From: Streptomyces sp. GSL17-111
GTDB lineage: Bacteria; Actinomycetota; Actinomycetes; Streptomycetales; Streptomycetaceae
Length of the DNA stretch: 64,000 nucleotides
Reading direction: 5' to 3'
NCBI RefSeq assembly: GCF_037911585.1
Contig: NZ_JBAJNS010000001.1
Span: 3,094,001 to 3,158,000, forward strand
In this document: positions 17,897 through 27,334 of the stretch, piece after piece
Numbering within the stretch: position 1 is the first letter of the stretch
Layout: each line of letters starts with the position of its first letter
Program-made: the position numbers and the translations under genes
The notes under the pieces: model-generated
What the model was told of the DNA's origin: nothing
Database searches by the model: none
What the model saw: the letters and a program-made list of their open reading frames with translations, nothing else

Positions 17897-19528
17897 TCAG
17901 GCCAGCCGCACGGGCCGGTCGGGGCGCAGACCCGCCGCCGTCAGCCAGTCCCGCAGGGGGCCCGCGTCCCCCTCCTCGGCCAGGGCCAGCACCGGCTGCC
18001 GCAGATCCGTGCGACGCTCCCCCTCGACGAGGAGGGCGGGGCCGTCCAGCCAGTCCAGCCCCGGCGCGCCGCTCCCGCCGTCGACGGCGGCGCAGCAGAC
18101 CACGGCGGTGATGTGGTCGGCCAGCAGCTCACGGGTGCCGCGCTCGGTCGGCGCGGGCAGCCCGAGCGGCCCGGTGTCCCCGGTGACGTCCGGTATCAGG
18201 CCCGCCGGGACGGGGGGCGGGGCGCGCCGCTCGTCCCGCGCGGCGTCCGCGGTGATCCGGGCGGCGACCACGCCACGGGACTCCTCCCCGGCCAGCCGGT
18301 CCATGACCCGCTCCAGCGTCGCCCCCGCGCCGCGCCCGGCCGAACCCGAACGCTCATCCCGGCCGGTCCGGGGTGCGAGGCCACCGGGGCCGGGGCGCTC
18401 CGCCGGGACCACGCTCGGCGCCCGCCGCGCCGACTCGGGGCTCTCCGTGGCGTCGAGCGCGCGGAACAGCCGGGCCGCCTCGGTGCGCCAGATGGGGTCC
18501 ACGACCTCGCGCGGATACGCCGGCCAGTCCACCGGGGACCAGGCGGGCCCCTCCGGCGGCGGGGCGCCGTAGAAGAGGCGGGCGGCGAGCAGCGACACCC
18601 GCTCGTCGACCTCGCCCGGATCCTCCAGCAGGTCGCACGCGGGACGCTCGCCGAGCCGCGAGGTGAAGCCCTCCGCCAGCCGGTCGCGCCGGGACAGCTC
18701 CGTCAGCGCCGAGACGACGCCCACGTCCAGCCGGGAGGGCCAGCGCCCGGCCCGCCAGGCGGGCAGCGCCACCCGCGTCAGCAGCCGGTCCCAGCCCGCG
18801 TAGGCCAGACCCACCTGCTCCTGGGCGCGCAGCCGCGGCCCGCGCTCGACGTCCGCCGCTCGGGCCGCCACGGCGGCGGCCACCAGCCGCTCCATCTCCG
18901 CCGCGTGCCCGCCGGACGCGCGGAGCAGCAGCCGGGCGAGGCGGCCGACGCGCGGTCGGACGGCCGCCGCGTCCAGCGCCCGGACGAAGCGGCGGGCCGC
19001 CGCGATGTCGGGGTGGGCCGCCGGGCCCGTGCCGGCGACGACGGGCGCGAGCAGGGCCCGCAGCTCCGCCACGCGCATCCACCACAGGAACGGCGAGCCG
19101 ACGACGAGGACGGGGGGCGTGGAGCCGGCCCGGCCGTGCTCCTCCAGCCAGCAGTCACAGTCGGGCGTCAGGGCGACCCCGGAGGGCACGGGGACGTCGA
19201 GCTCCCCGGCCAGCTCCCGCACCATCCGGTAGAGGTCCGGGGCGGCCCGCTCCTCGACCGGCACCGTGGGGGAGACCGCCGTGCGGGCCCGGGCGATGAC
19301 GGCCGTGACGGCCGCCCCCGCCCCCGCCACCGCGACGGCCAGCAGGACGGCGGGCAGCCGCAGCGCCGCCCAGACGCCGTCGAGGTGGCCGGTGCCGACG
19401 GCGGTGAGCAGAACGACGGCCACGGCACCGGGCAGGAGCACGGCCGCGAAGGCCGCTCCCCGCACCCGCAGGACGGCCAGTGCGTGCTCCCGCGCCGACC
19501 GTGCACCGCCCGCTGCAACTCCTGCCAT
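17897..19528 (-). CDS. membrane protein resembling an M48 peptidase without its active site
   Basis: About 543 residues. Two hydrophobic segments near residues 18-65 are followed by a cytoplasmic or extracytoplasmic body. The stretch MVRELAGELDVPVPSGVALTP and then VGSPFLWWMRVAELRALLAPVVAG follows the layout of M48 (HtpX-like) proteases. The zinc motif expected as AHELxH reads APVVAG, so it should be inactive. The C-terminal half is Arg/Pro/Gly rich and not recognisable. The start is uncertain: ATG at 19528 or at 19567. It lies between purD and the dimethylformamidase-like gene. Confidence 0.6.
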   Translation of the reverse strand: MAGVAAGGARSAREHALAVLRVRGAAFAAVLLPGAVAVVLLTAVGTGHLDGVWAALRLPAVLLAVAVAGAGAAVTAVIARARTAVSPTVPVEERAAPDLYRMVRELAGELDVPVPSGVALTPDCDCWLEEHGRAGSTPPVLVVGSPFLWWMRVAELRALLAPVVAGTGPAAHPDIAAARRFVRALDAAAVRPRVGRLARLLLRASGGHAAEMERLVAAAVAARAADVERGPRLRAQEQVGLAYAGWDRLLTRVALPAWRAGRWPSRLDVGVVSALTELSRRDRLAEGFTSRLGERPACDLLEDPGEVDERVSLLAARLFYGAPPPEGPAWSPVDWPAYPREVVDPIWRTEAARLFRALDATESPESARRAPSVVPAERPGPGGLAPRTGRDERSGSAGRGAGATLERVMDRLAGEESRGVVAARITADAARDERRAPPPVPAGLIPDVTGDTGPLGLPAPTERGTRELLADHITAVVCCAAVDGGSGAPGLDWLDGPALLVEGERRTDLRQPVLALAEEGDAGPLRDWLTAAGLRPDRPVRLA

Positions 19529-19940
19529 GGACCGCTCACCCCCTGCCGGGACGACCTGCTGCCGCATTTCCGAACATCCACCCACTGTGGCACCGGGCAC
19601 CGACACCGCAATGTGCGGTGGGCCAGTTGACCGACCACCCCCCGGTGCCGCCCGGGCACCGCGTCGAGACGGGCGCGGACGTGGCGTGACCTGCGACGAC
19701 GGCGGGCCGAGGGCCCGTCGGTGCCGCACGTCACGCCGTGCCCGCCGCGCGGAACCCTAGTGCGGCCGGTGCCCGCCCGTCAGCGGGTCACGGGCGACGG
19801 TCACTCGATGGAATGGCTTTGGGTAGAGCTCTTGCGGACGGCCCGCTGCCGTAGGTGCCCCGATTGGTTCCGTTACCGGCGGTACTCCCCCAGGGACCCA
19901 CAGGCGGCCCACAGGTGGCCCGGGACGTGGCCCGCAGGCG

Positions 19941-21227
19941 TCAGCCGACGGGCCCGGCGGCCCGGGCGTCCTCGGCGGCCGCGCGGGCGATGTCGGTGCG
20001 GTGGTGCGAGCCGTCCAGGGAGATCCGGCGCACGGCGCGGTAGGCACGCTCGCGCGCCACGGTGAGGTCCGGCCCCGTGGCCGTCACGGACAGCACACGG
20101 CCGCCCGCGCTCACGATCCGGCCGTCGTCGGAGCGCTTGGTCCCCGCGTGCAGCACGTAGGCGTCCGGGGCGTCCTCGGCGGCCACCTCGTCCAGGCCCT
20201 CGACCGGGTCACCGGTGCGCGGCGCGGCCGGGTAATCCTTGGCCGCGACCACGACGGTGACGGCGGCGCCCTCGGTCCAGCGCAGCGGCGGGAAGGCGGC
20301 CAGCTCACCGGTCGCGGCGGCGTGCAGCAGGGCCGCGAGCGGTGTCCGGAGCAGCGCCAGCACGGCCTGCGTCTCCGGGTCGCCGAAGCGGGCGTTGAAC
20401 TCGATGACCCGCACGCCGCGCGACGTCACCGCGAGCCCCGCGTACAGCAGCCCGGCGAACGGGGTCCCCCTGCGGCGCAGTTCGTCCACGGTGGGCTGGA
20501 GGACGGTGTCGACGACCTCGTCCACCAGCTTCGGGTCGGCCCACGGCAGCGGCGCGTAGGCCCCCATGCCGCCGGTGTTGGGGCCCTCGTCGGCGTCGTG
20601 GGCCCGCTTGAAGTCCTGGGCGGGCCGCAGCGGCACGACGGTCTCGCCGTCGGTCACCGCGAACAGCGACACCTCCGGGCCGTCGAGGAACTCCTCGATG
20701 ACGACCCGCTCGCAGGAGAGCGCGTGGGCGCGCGCGGCGGCCAGGTCGCCGGTGACGACGACGCCCTTGCCGGCGGCGAGCCCGTCGTCCTTCACCACGT
20801 ACGGGGGGCCGAAGGCGTCCAGCGCCTCGTCGACCTCCGGCTCGGTCGTGCAGACGTACGCGCGGGCCGTCGGGACGCCGGCCGCGGCCATGACGTCCTT
20901 CGCGAACGCCTTGGACCCCTCCAGCCGGGCCGCCTCGGCGGACGGGCCGAAGGCGGGGACGCCACGGGCGCGGACGGCGTCGGCCACTCCGGCGACGAGC
21001 GGGGCCTCCGGGCCGACGACCACGAGGTCGCCGCCGCCGAGCCCGAGGGCACCGGCCAGTTCGGCGACGGCCGTGCCGTCGAGGGGGTCCACCGCGTGCA
21101 GGGTCGCCACCTCGGCGATCCCCGCGTTGCCGGGAGCGCAGTGCAGCGCGGTGACGTCAGGGTCGAGGGAGAGGGAGCGGCACAGGGCGTGTTCGCGGGC
21201 GCCGCCGCCGATGACGAGGACCTTCAC
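19941..21227 (-). CDS. purD: phosphoribosylamine-glycine ligase (GAR synthetase)
   Basis: PurD couples phosphoribosylamine with glycine using ATP, step 2 of IMP synthesis. It has 428 residues. [13 protein letters not shown] at residues 3-15 is the N-domain signature; the ATP-grasp body shows [31 protein letters not shown] and the metal-binding FNARFGDPE. The GTG at 21227 gives the canonical N-terminus. It is divergent from the SLATT gene across about 304 bases. Confidence 0.96.
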   Translation of the reverse strand: MKVLVIGGGAREHALCRSLSLDPDVTALHCAPGNAGIAEVATLHAVDPLDGTAVAELAGALGLGGGDLVVVGPEAPLVAGVADAVRARGVPAFGPSAEAARLEGSKAFAKDVMAAAGVPTARAYVCTTEPEVDEALDAFGPPYVVKDDGLAAGKGVVVTGDLAAARAHALSCERVVIEEFLDGPEVSLFAVTDGETVVPLRPAQDFKRAHDADEGPNTGGMGAYAPLPWADPKLVDEVVDTVLQPTVDELRRRGTPFAGLLYAGLAVTSRGVRVIEFNARFGDPETQAVLALLRTPLAALLHAAATGELAAFPPLRWTEGAAVTVVVAAKDYPAAPRTGDPVEGLDEVAAEDAPDAYVLHAGTKRSDDGRIVSAGGRVLSVTATGPDLTVARERAYRAVRRISLDGSHHRTDIARAAAEDARAAGPVG

Positions 21228-21531
21228 GCACCGAAGCCTATGCGGTGACCGGCCGGTGGGCCGAACGTGTCCACCGGGGGCCGTCCGAGCGCGGTGACGG
21301 ACACCACAGGAACACGACGGCTGCGACGGCTGCGACGGCGACCACGGCGACGGCAAGGTCGGCGGCCGTGCGTCACCCACTCGTTCGGGTGAGTGACGTG
21401 GGGACGCCTTACCTGACCGGAGGCCCCTTCGGCGCCGAAACCGAGGGAAATGCGCCTGAACGGCCGTGCGCCAGACGGTAGGAAGGAGTGCTTGGTGAGG
21501 TGCGAGAGCGGCCTGTGGTTGGGAGTGGCGG
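21228..21531. other. divergent intergenic region purD / SLATT gene
   Basis: These 304 bases must hold both promoters. A short direct repeat of ACGGCTGCG occurs near 21317-21340, and a stem can form around the two TCACCC/GGGTGA blocks near 21373-21394. I could not pick a convincing -35/-10 pair and see no coding capacity. Confidence 0.4.
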
Positions 21532-22269
21532 GTGAGTCAGCCGGAGAAGGAGCCCGGGGGTGGCGGGCGGGAGGGCCGGGGCGACCTGCTCGGGCGCACC
21601 TTCCCGCCGGGGGACTGGGGGGAGCCGGCCGAGCGGCTCGACGAGCTGTTCCCTTGGGTGGAGCAGCGCGCGCTCGACGTCGTCGCCTGGTACCTGGCGG
21701 ACCGGGCGTGGAAGCGGCGGGGCGCGCGCCTGTTGCGGGCCGGGACGGCGCTCGGCGTCGTCGGCGGAGCGGTCCTGCCCGCCCTGGAGCTCACCGGCGT
21801 CCGGCCGGAGAGCGCCGCCTGGGGTCTCCTGTCTCTGATCGGCGCGGCCGTGTGCTTCGGCGCCGACCGCTGGTTCGGCTGTACGGCGGGCTGGATGCGG
21901 GACGTCGCCACCGCCCAGGCCGTCCAACGTCGCCTGGAGACCCTCCAGTACGACTGGGCGGCCGAGGCCGTCCGGGAGGTGCTCGGCCCGGCCGAGGGCA
22001 CGGCGGGTGAGGCGGCCGATCGCTGCCTGGCCCTCCTCCGGCGCTTCAGCGAGGACCTGACGGAGCTGGTGCGGGACGAGACCGCCGAGTGGATGGAGCG
22101 GTTCCGCGCCGGCCCGGTGCCGCGCCCGGACCGGCACGCGCCCCCGGCACACTGGTCCTCCGCCCGGCACGAGCCGAGCACACCGGGCGGCTTCGCCCGC
22201 TTCTCCGTCCCGCCGCCCGGGGCCCGACCCAACATGCCCCGGCAGCGGCCACCCGAGAATCCCCGATAG
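21532..22269 (+). CDS. SLATT-domain membrane protein
   Basis: A 245-residue protein. After an acidic N-terminus ([15 protein letters not shown]) come two adjacent membrane helices (about residues 65-85 and 92-112) followed by a helix-rich cytoplasmic tail ([18 protein letters not shown]) and a Pro/Arg-rich, probably disordered end. This is the layout of SLATT proteins, two-TM proteins that serve as membrane effectors in several nucleotide-signalling defence systems. No nucleotide cyclase, SLOG or SMODS gene lies nearby, so a housekeeping role is equally possible. The GTG at 21532 is preceded by GGGAG. Confidence 0.65.
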   Translation: MSQPEKEPGGGGREGRGDLLGRTFPPGDWGEPAERLDELFPWVEQRALDVVAWYLADRAWKRRGARLLRAGTALGVVGGAVLPALELTGVRPESAAWGLLSLIGAAVCFGADRWFGCTAGWMRDVATAQAVQRRLETLQYDWAAEAVREVLGPAEGTAGEAADRCLALLRRFSEDLTELVRDETAEWMERFRAGPVPRPDRHAPPAHWSSARHEPSTPGGFARFSVPPPGARPNMPRQRPPENPR

Positions 22270-22310
22270 CCCGCCGGCCCGGTGACTCGCCGGCCCGGTG
22301 CCCCGGGGCG

Positions 22311-22967
22311 TCAGGAAAAGACGATCATCGACCCCTGCGCCAGACTGCGCGTCGTGGCGGCGTGCAGACCGAGCCACACGTGCCGCTCCCGGGCGAACGG
22401 CCCCTCCGCGAGCTCGGGCGGGGGAGCGGCGGCGGGCTCGCTCAGCTCCGTCGGCCCGGCGGGCGGCGGCGGGGCGGGCGGCGGGTTGTCCGGGTCGATC
22501 CCGAGCACGGGCGCCACGGCGTGCAGTTCCCGCAGCAGCCCGTGGCTGGACCCCAGCGGCCCGCCCGACTCCATCAGCTCGCCGCCCGTCAGCGGCGCCG
22601 CGAAGTCCAGCGGGACGTACGCGCCCGCGTGGTCGTAGTGCCACACGAGGTGCGACTGTTTGGCGGTCGCCTCGAACATCTCCAGCAGCTGCTCGTAGTC
22701 GCTGCCCAGTGAGTCCACCGGCGTCACCTGGAGGCCGTGCAGGTGCAGCAGGTAGGCACGGCGCAGGAAGTGCAGGGCGTCGTAGTCGAACCCGGCCACG
22801 GGCGCGACGTCCCCGGACAGGCCGGGCATGTAGCCGTGCACGGGCACCGGGGGCAGGCCCGCCTGGTGCAGGGCCTTGTCGTAGGCGGCGATCTCCTCGG
22901 CCAACGGGTTGTCGGGACTGTGGCACAGCACGTCGACGAGCGGAACCAGCCAGAGATCACAGGCCAA
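22311..22967 (-). CDS. conserved hypothetical protein
   Basis: About 218 residues; I do not recognise a named domain. The N-terminus is WLVPLVDVLCHSPDNPLAEE, then GYMPGLSGDVAPVAGFDYDALHFLRRAYLL and a stretch with HLVWHYDHAGAYVPLDF, followed by a Pro-rich segment of at least ten prolines. No signal peptide or TM helix. No ATG lies near the beginning of the conserved part; a TTG at 22967 with GGGAG just upstream is the best start. The frame stays open through the tRNA gene upstream, which is a coincidence. Confidence 0.65.
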   Translation of the reverse strand: MACDLWLVPLVDVLCHSPDNPLAEEIAAYDKALHQAGLPPVPVHGYMPGLSGDVAPVAGFDYDALHFLRRAYLLHLHGLQVTPVDSLGSDYEQLLEMFEATAKQSHLVWHYDHAGAYVPLDFAAPLTGGELMESGGPLGSSHGLLRELHAVAPVLGIDPDNPPPAPPPPAGPTELSEPAAAPPPELAEGPFARERHVWLGLHAATTRSLAQGSMIVFS

Positions 22968-23111
22968 CTTGACTCCCGGAGCGGCGGACGGCGTCGTCCG
23001 GCCAGCGTAGTGCGCCCGGCGATCACCGCGAAGGCTCCGGCCCAGGTGCGGCCGGATTTCCGCTCCGGCCGCCCCGGGACGCGGGGGGAGCGGGCGGGGT
23101 GCCGACACGAC

Positions 23112-23140
23112 GCAGGGCCCCGGCGATGCCGGGGCCCTGC
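23112..23140 (-). terminator. terminator of tRNA-Gly(GCC) copy 1
   Basis: A perfect 13-bp stem (23112-23124 with 23128-23140) with a 3-base loop lies 9 bases beyond the tRNA 3' end on the transcribed strand. Confidence 0.85.
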
Positions 23141-23149
23141 ACCCTGCGG

Positions 23150-23222
23150 AGCGGACGACGAGGCTCGAACTCGCGACCTCAACCTTGGCAAGGTTGCGCT
23201 CTACCAACTGAGCTACGTCCGC
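23150..23222 (-). tRNA. tRNA-Gly(GCC), copy 1
   Basis: A 73-base cloverleaf: 7-bp acceptor (23216-23222 with 23151-23157), D loop AGTTGGTA with the GG pair, anticodon loop TTGCCAA giving GCC, and T loop TTCGAGC. CCA is not encoded. It is identical across the gene to the copy at 27188-27260. Confidence 0.96.
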
Positions 23223-23336
23223 ACTGCGCCCTGCGGCGCGCAGCCGAGTATATGCCACACCCGCGCCGGCACCCACCGTGTCCCGCACGGCCGCCCCCGC
23301 CCCGCCGGACGTCCGCCCCGCCGGACGTCCGCCGTC

Positions 23337-23945
23337 TCACACCCAGCCGCGCTCCCGGGCCGCGCGCACCGCCGCGTGCCGGTTCTCCGCCCCCAGCTTG
23401 GCCGCCGCCGAGGAGAGGTAGTTGCGGACGGTGCCCTGGGCCAGGGCCGCGCGCCGGGCGATGTCGGCGATCGGAGCACCGTCGGCGGCCAGCTCCAGCA
23501 GCTCCGCCTCGCGGGCGGTCAGCGGGGAGTCGCCGGAACTGATGGCGTCGGCGGCCAGTTCCGGGTCCACGTACCGGTCGCCGCCGTGCACGCTGCGGAT
23601 GATCTCCGCGAGCCGCTGCGCCGACACCGTCTTGGGCAGGAAGCCGCGCACGCCCGCCGCGAGCGCCCGCTTGAGATGCCCCGGCCGACCGTGCCCGGTG
23701 ACGATCATCGTCGTGCAGCCGGGCAGGTCCGTGCGCAGGGCCTCGGCGACGGCGACGCCGTCCGTCCCCGGCATCTGGAGGTCGAGGACCGCCACGTCCG
23801 GCGCGTGCGCGCGGGCCATGGCCAGGGCCTCGGGGCCCGACGCCGCCTCGGCCACGACCGTCAGGTCGTCCTCCAGGGCGAGCAGCGCGGCCAACGCGCC
23901 ACGGATGAGGTGCTCGTCGTCGGCGAGCAGGACCCGGATCGTCAT
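23337..23945 (-). CDS. NarL/FixJ-type response regulator
   Basis: 202 residues. The receiver domain has DDE at residues 9-11, the phospho-accepting Asp in VLDLQMPG (about residue 55) and Lys in FLPK. The C-terminal LuxR-type helix-turn-helix (LTAREAELLELAADG ... TVRNYLSSAAAKL) binds DNA. The ATG at 23945 overlaps the kinase gene stop by 4 bases (ATGA). It presumably activates the adjacent ABC transporter genes in response to the kinase. Confidence 0.92.
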   Translation of the reverse strand: MTIRVLLADDEHLIRGALAALLALEDDLTVVAEAASGPEALAMARAHAPDVAVLDLQMPGTDGVAVAEALRTDLPGCTTMIVTGHGRPGHLKRALAAGVRGFLPKTVSAQRLAEIIRSVHGGDRYVDPELAADAISSGDSPLTAREAELLELAADGAPIADIARRAALAQGTVRNYLSSAAAKLGAENRHAAVRAARERGWV

Positions 23946-25195
23946 CGGCACCCTTCGTCGTCCCACGCCGTGTCGTGCGTGGGGAGCTCGGCGGTGAGCC
24001 GGAACCGCCCGTCGGCGACGGACCCGGCGGTCAGCGTCCCGTGCAGCGGGCCCAGCCGTTCGCGCAGCCCCGGCAGGCCCGTGCCGACGCCCGTCGTCCG
24101 CGCCTGCGGCCGGTGCCGCACCCCGTCGTTCTCCATGGTCAGCACCGTGCGGCCGGTCCCGGCCCGCAGCGTGATGGTGCACTGCGCGGCGTCCGCGTGC
24201 CGCAGGACGTTCGTCGTTCCCTCCCGGACGACCCAGGCCAGCGCCGACTGCACCGGCTGCGGCAGCCGGGCCTCCCGGCCGGTGTCGATACGGCAGCTGA
24301 TCCCGGCGGCCTCCAGCACCCCGCGCGCCCCCGCCAGTTCGGCGTCGAGCCCGGCCTCGCGGTAGCCGCGCACGACGTCCCGCATCTCCCGCTGCGACTC
24401 CCGCGCGATGCGCTGCACCTCGGCCATCTGCTCCACCGCCGCGGCCGACCCGCGCTGCGCCAGCTGCGCGGCCAGCTCGCTCTTGAGCGCGATGACGGAC
24501 AGGTTGCGCCCGAGCACGTCGTGCAGGTCCCGTCCGAAGCGCAGGCGCTCCTCCGCGACCGCGAGCCGCGCCTGCGTCTCGCGGGCGGCGTCCAGTTCCA
24601 GCACCGCGCCCAGCAGCCAGGCCGAGAAGCGCCCGGTGAACGCCATGGCACCGGTCAGCAGCAGGGTGAAGACCGCCGCCGCGACGAGCCCACGGAGCGC
24701 GCCCGTGACCGCCAGCGCCAGGCCGGCCGCCAGCGCCGTCGCCCCGCACACCAGCCACAGGACCTGCCGGGCCCGGCGCAGGTTGATGACGAGCGGTGTC
24801 GCCGCGAACGCCAGGAGGCCGCCGCACAGCGTCATCGCCACCCCGAAGTCCGGTTGCCGACCGATGCCGTGCAGCACCATCGACGCCGTCCCCACGAGCA
24901 CGGCCAGCACGCCCTGGGTGGCGAGGAGCCCGGTGGGACGGTCGCGGCGGCCGAGCGCCCAGTCCAGCGCGCGGGACGTGGCCACCGCGCCGAGGACCGC
25001 GTGGACGACGACCGTGCCCGCCAGCACGCCCTTCGCCCACAGGACGGAGGCCGCGAGCACGGCCGTCGGCGCGAAGCCGAACGCCTCGCAGACGAAGAAG
25101 AAGTGGAACGTCCAGCGGGTGTACAGCTCGATCCGGGCCGGATCGCTGCGCCGGTCCCACCAGGCCGTCAGCACCCTCGGCGACACCGTGCCCAT
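23942..25195 (-). CDS. sensor histidine kinase, HisKA_3 type
   Basis: A 417-residue DesK-like kinase. Five or six membrane helices fill residues 30-200, followed by the dimerisation motif FGRDLHDVLGRNLSVIALK with the phospho-His in LHDVLG, and a HATPase domain (VREGTTNVLRHADA, then GTGLPGLRERL). There is no large extracellular loop, so the signal is probably sensed in the membrane. I chose the ATG at 25195, with GGAAGAGG upstream. It is coupled to the response regulator. Confidence 0.9.
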   Translation of the reverse strand: MGTVSPRVLTAWWDRRSDPARIELYTRWTFHFFFVCEAFGFAPTAVLAASVLWAKGVLAGTVVVHAVLGAVATSRALDWALGRRDRPTGLLATQGVLAVLVGTASMVLHGIGRQPDFGVAMTLCGGLLAFAATPLVINLRRARQVLWLVCGATALAAGLALAVTGALRGLVAAAVFTLLLTGAMAFTGRFSAWLLGAVLELDAARETQARLAVAEERLRFGRDLHDVLGRNLSVIALKSELAAQLAQRGSAAAVEQMAEVQRIARESQREMRDVVRGYREAGLDAELAGARGVLEAAGISCRIDTGREARLPQPVQSALAWVVREGTTNVLRHADAAQCTITLRAGTGRTVLTMENDGVRHRPQARTTGVGTGLPGLRERLGPLHGTLTAGSVADGRFRLTAELPTHDTAWDDEGCR

Positions 25196-25291
25196 CCGCC
25201 TCTTCCCGTTCTCATCGCCCGCAACTGCCCGCATCGCCGGCATCGTCTCGCGTCCCCTGCGACCGCCCGCGACCGTCGGCCCCGGCGCCGC

Positions 25292-26059
25292 TCAGCGGCG
25301 CGGCTCCCAGCGGAACCACCGCCGTACAGCAAACACCGCCAGCGCGCACCAGACCACCGACAGGCCGAGGGCCCGCAGCACGTCCACGCCGTCGCCCTCC
25401 CCGAGCCAGCCGTGCCGGACCAGCTCCATGACCGGGCTGAGCGGCAGCAGCCGGGCGACCGCCGCGAGGCCGTCGGGCAGCATCTCCAGCGGCACCATCA
25501 GCCCCGAGCCGATGAGGGAGAGCATCATCAGCGGCAGGACGGTCAGCTGCGCGCTCTCCGTGCTCTTGGTGAACGCCGAGGTCGCGGCGGCCAGTGCCGT
25601 CATCATGACCACGCCCACCAGCAGTCCGGCGAGCAGCACGTCCACCCGCGCCGGTGCCCGCACGTCCAGCGCCAGCACCCCGGCGACGACGAGTACCGCG
25701 CACTGCGTGAGGCCGATCGCGACCGAGGGCAGCGCCGTGCCCCCGAGGATCTCCGCGCCTGAGGGCTCCCCGGTGCGCAGCCGCTTCAGCGTCAACTCCT
25801 GGCGGCGGGCCACGAACGAGGCGACGAGGTTGGAGTAGACGACGAGGACGAGGACGATGCCCAGCCCGGCCGACAGGACGAGCCCGCCGACGCTGAACCC
25901 CGTGGCGTCCAGCGCCTCCTCCGTCACCGACATGCGCGTGAAGAGGACGAAGAGCAGCGGCATCAGCATCGCCGTGAAGAGCGCCGTGCGGTTGCGCAGC
26001 AGTAGGGTCATCTCGGCCCGGCCCAGCGCCCGCATCCGTGTCATGACCACCGTGTTCAT
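25292..26059 (-). CDS. ABC-2 type permease
   Basis: 255 residues with six predicted membrane helices and the ABC2 membrane topology (first loop with ARRQELTLKRLRTG). The ATG at 26059 overlaps the ATPase stop by 4 bases. ABC-2 permeases beside DesK-like two-component systems typically export lipids or membrane-active compounds; the substrate here is not identifiable. Confidence 0.88.
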   Translation of the reverse strand: MNTVVMTRMRALGRAEMTLLLRNRTALFTAMLMPLLFVLFTRMSVTEEALDATGFSVGGLVLSAGLGIVLVLVVYSNLVASFVARRQELTLKRLRTGEPSGAEILGGTALPSVAIGLTQCAVLVVAGVLALDVRAPARVDVLLAGLLVGVVMMTALAAATSAFTKSTESAQLTVLPLMMLSLIGSGLMVPLEMLPDGLAAVARLLPLSPVMELVRHGWLGEGDGVDVLRALGLSVVWCALAVFAVRRWFRWEPRR

Positions 26060-27021
26060 GCCGCCACCTCCGCGTGCTCGTGCCCGCCCGGTGCGTCGGC
26101 CCCCGGGCCACCGCGGGCGATCTCCAGAAACGCCTCCTCCAACGTCGCCGACCTGGCGTCGAGTCCTTCCAGCGTCAGCTCCTCGCGGCGGGCCCACAGC
26201 AGGAGTTCGGTCAGCGCCTCCTGCAGCCGGTCGGTGCGCACCTCGACGCGGCGTCCGTCGACGGCGGCCGGCACCGACAGGGGCAGCCGCGCGGGCAGCA
26301 CGCCCTCCGGCAGGTCGAAGCGGATGCGGGACGGCCGCGCCGCCGTGACCTCGGCGGGGGTGCCCGCGACGACGATGCGTCCCTCGCGCATGATCGCCAG
26401 CCGGTCGGCCAGCTCCTCGGCCTCCTCCAGGTAGTGCGTCGTCAGCACCACCGTCGTGCCCCGGGCACGCAGTTCGCGCACCAGTCGCCAGGTGTCCTGG
26501 CGTCCCTCCGGGTCCATCCCCGTCGTGGGTTCGTCCAGGAACAGCACCTCGGGGTGGCCGAGCAGGGCCAGGGCCAGGTCCAGGCGCCGCCGCTCGCCGC
26601 CGGACAGCTGCTTGATCCGCACCTTCTCGCGCCGCCCGAGGCCGACCAGGTCCAGGGTCTCGCCGATGTCGCGGGGGTCGGTGGTGATGCCCGCCCACAT
26701 GCGGGCGGTCTCGCGGACGCTCAGGTCGGCGGGGAAGCCGCCCTCCTGGAGCATGATGCCGATGCGCGGACGGACCGCCCGTCGCTCGCCGTACGGATCG
26801 TGGCCGAGCACCCGGACGGTGCCGCGGCTCGGTCGCTCCAGCCCCTCCAGCAGTTCGACGGTGGACGTCTTGCCCGCGCCGTTCGTGCCGAGCAGCGCGA
26901 AGAGTTCGCCGCGCGCCACGGTGAAGTCCAGTCCGCGGACGGCGTCGAAACCGCCCTCACCCTTCGGGCCGTAGCGCCGCCACAGCCCGCTCACCTCGAT
27001 CGCTTGTTCCTGATGCCGCAT
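26056..27021 (-). CDS. ABC transporter ATP-binding protein
   Basis: 321 residues. Walker A GTNGAGKTS (about residues 45-53), signature LSGGERRRLDLA, Walker B VLFLDEPTTGMDP and the H-loop TTHYLEEAE are all intact. The C-terminal 80 residues form the DUF4162-like extension of drug exporters. It is the first gene of a four-gene minus-strand cluster (ATPase, permease, kinase, regulator); about 96 bases separate the permease and kinase genes. Confidence 0.92.
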   Translation of the reverse strand: MRHQEQAIEVSGLWRRYGPKGEGGFDAVRGLDFTVARGELFALLGTNGAGKTSTVELLEGLERPSRGTVRVLGHDPYGERRAVRPRIGIMLQEGGFPADLSVRETARMWAGITTDPRDIGETLDLVGLGRREKVRIKQLSGGERRRLDLALALLGHPEVLFLDEPTTGMDPEGRQDTWRLVRELRARGTTVVLTTHYLEEAEELADRLAIMREGRIVVAGTPAEVTAARPSRIRFDLPEGVLPARLPLSVPAAVDGRRVEVRTDRLQEALTELLLWARREELTLEGLDARSATLEEAFLEIARGGPGADAPGGHEHAEVAA

Positions 27022-27147
27022 ACCCGAAGCCTCTCCTGCGGCGGGGGCGGCGAGCAGTGCGGGCTGTCATCGGGCGGGATGACAAATGTCAGCCCGCCCG
27101 CGCCCACCGGGGGAGGGGAGGGCTTGAGAGGGAAACGAGAAGATGCG

Positions 27148-27180
27148 GAAGGCCCCGACCTCTGGGAGGGCGGGGCCTTC
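27148..27180 (-). terminator. terminator of tRNA-Gly(GCC) copy 2
   Basis: A 10-bp perfect stem (27148-27157 with 27171-27180), extended by an inner CCT/AGG pairing, lies 7 bases after the tRNA 3' end on the minus strand; a few T residues follow. Confidence 0.8.
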
Positions 27181-27187
27181 TCGATGG

Positions 27188-27260
27188 AGCGGACGACGAG
27201 GCTCGAACTCGCGACCTCAACCTTGGCAAGGTTGCGCTCTACCAACTGAGCTACGTCCGC
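27188..27260 (-). tRNA. tRNA-Gly(GCC), copy 2
   Basis: It has the same 73-base sequence as the gene at 23150-23222, with normal D loop (AGTTGGTA) and T loop (TTCGAGC) and anticodon GCC. It is transcribed downstream of the tRNA-Gly(UCC) gene, with 74 bases between them. No CCA is encoded. Confidence 0.96.
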
Positions 27261-27334
27261 ACGCTTCCACCCGGCTCTCACCGAGTGGCGCAACAGATAC
27301 TCTACCCGATCGCGAGGACCGGTTGAGTACGCGG

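Noticed and set aside
22311-23288. Extended start of the hypothetical protein reaching through tRNA-Gly
   Set aside because: The upstream part encodes tRNA and terminator sequence; the conserved protein begins at about 22967.
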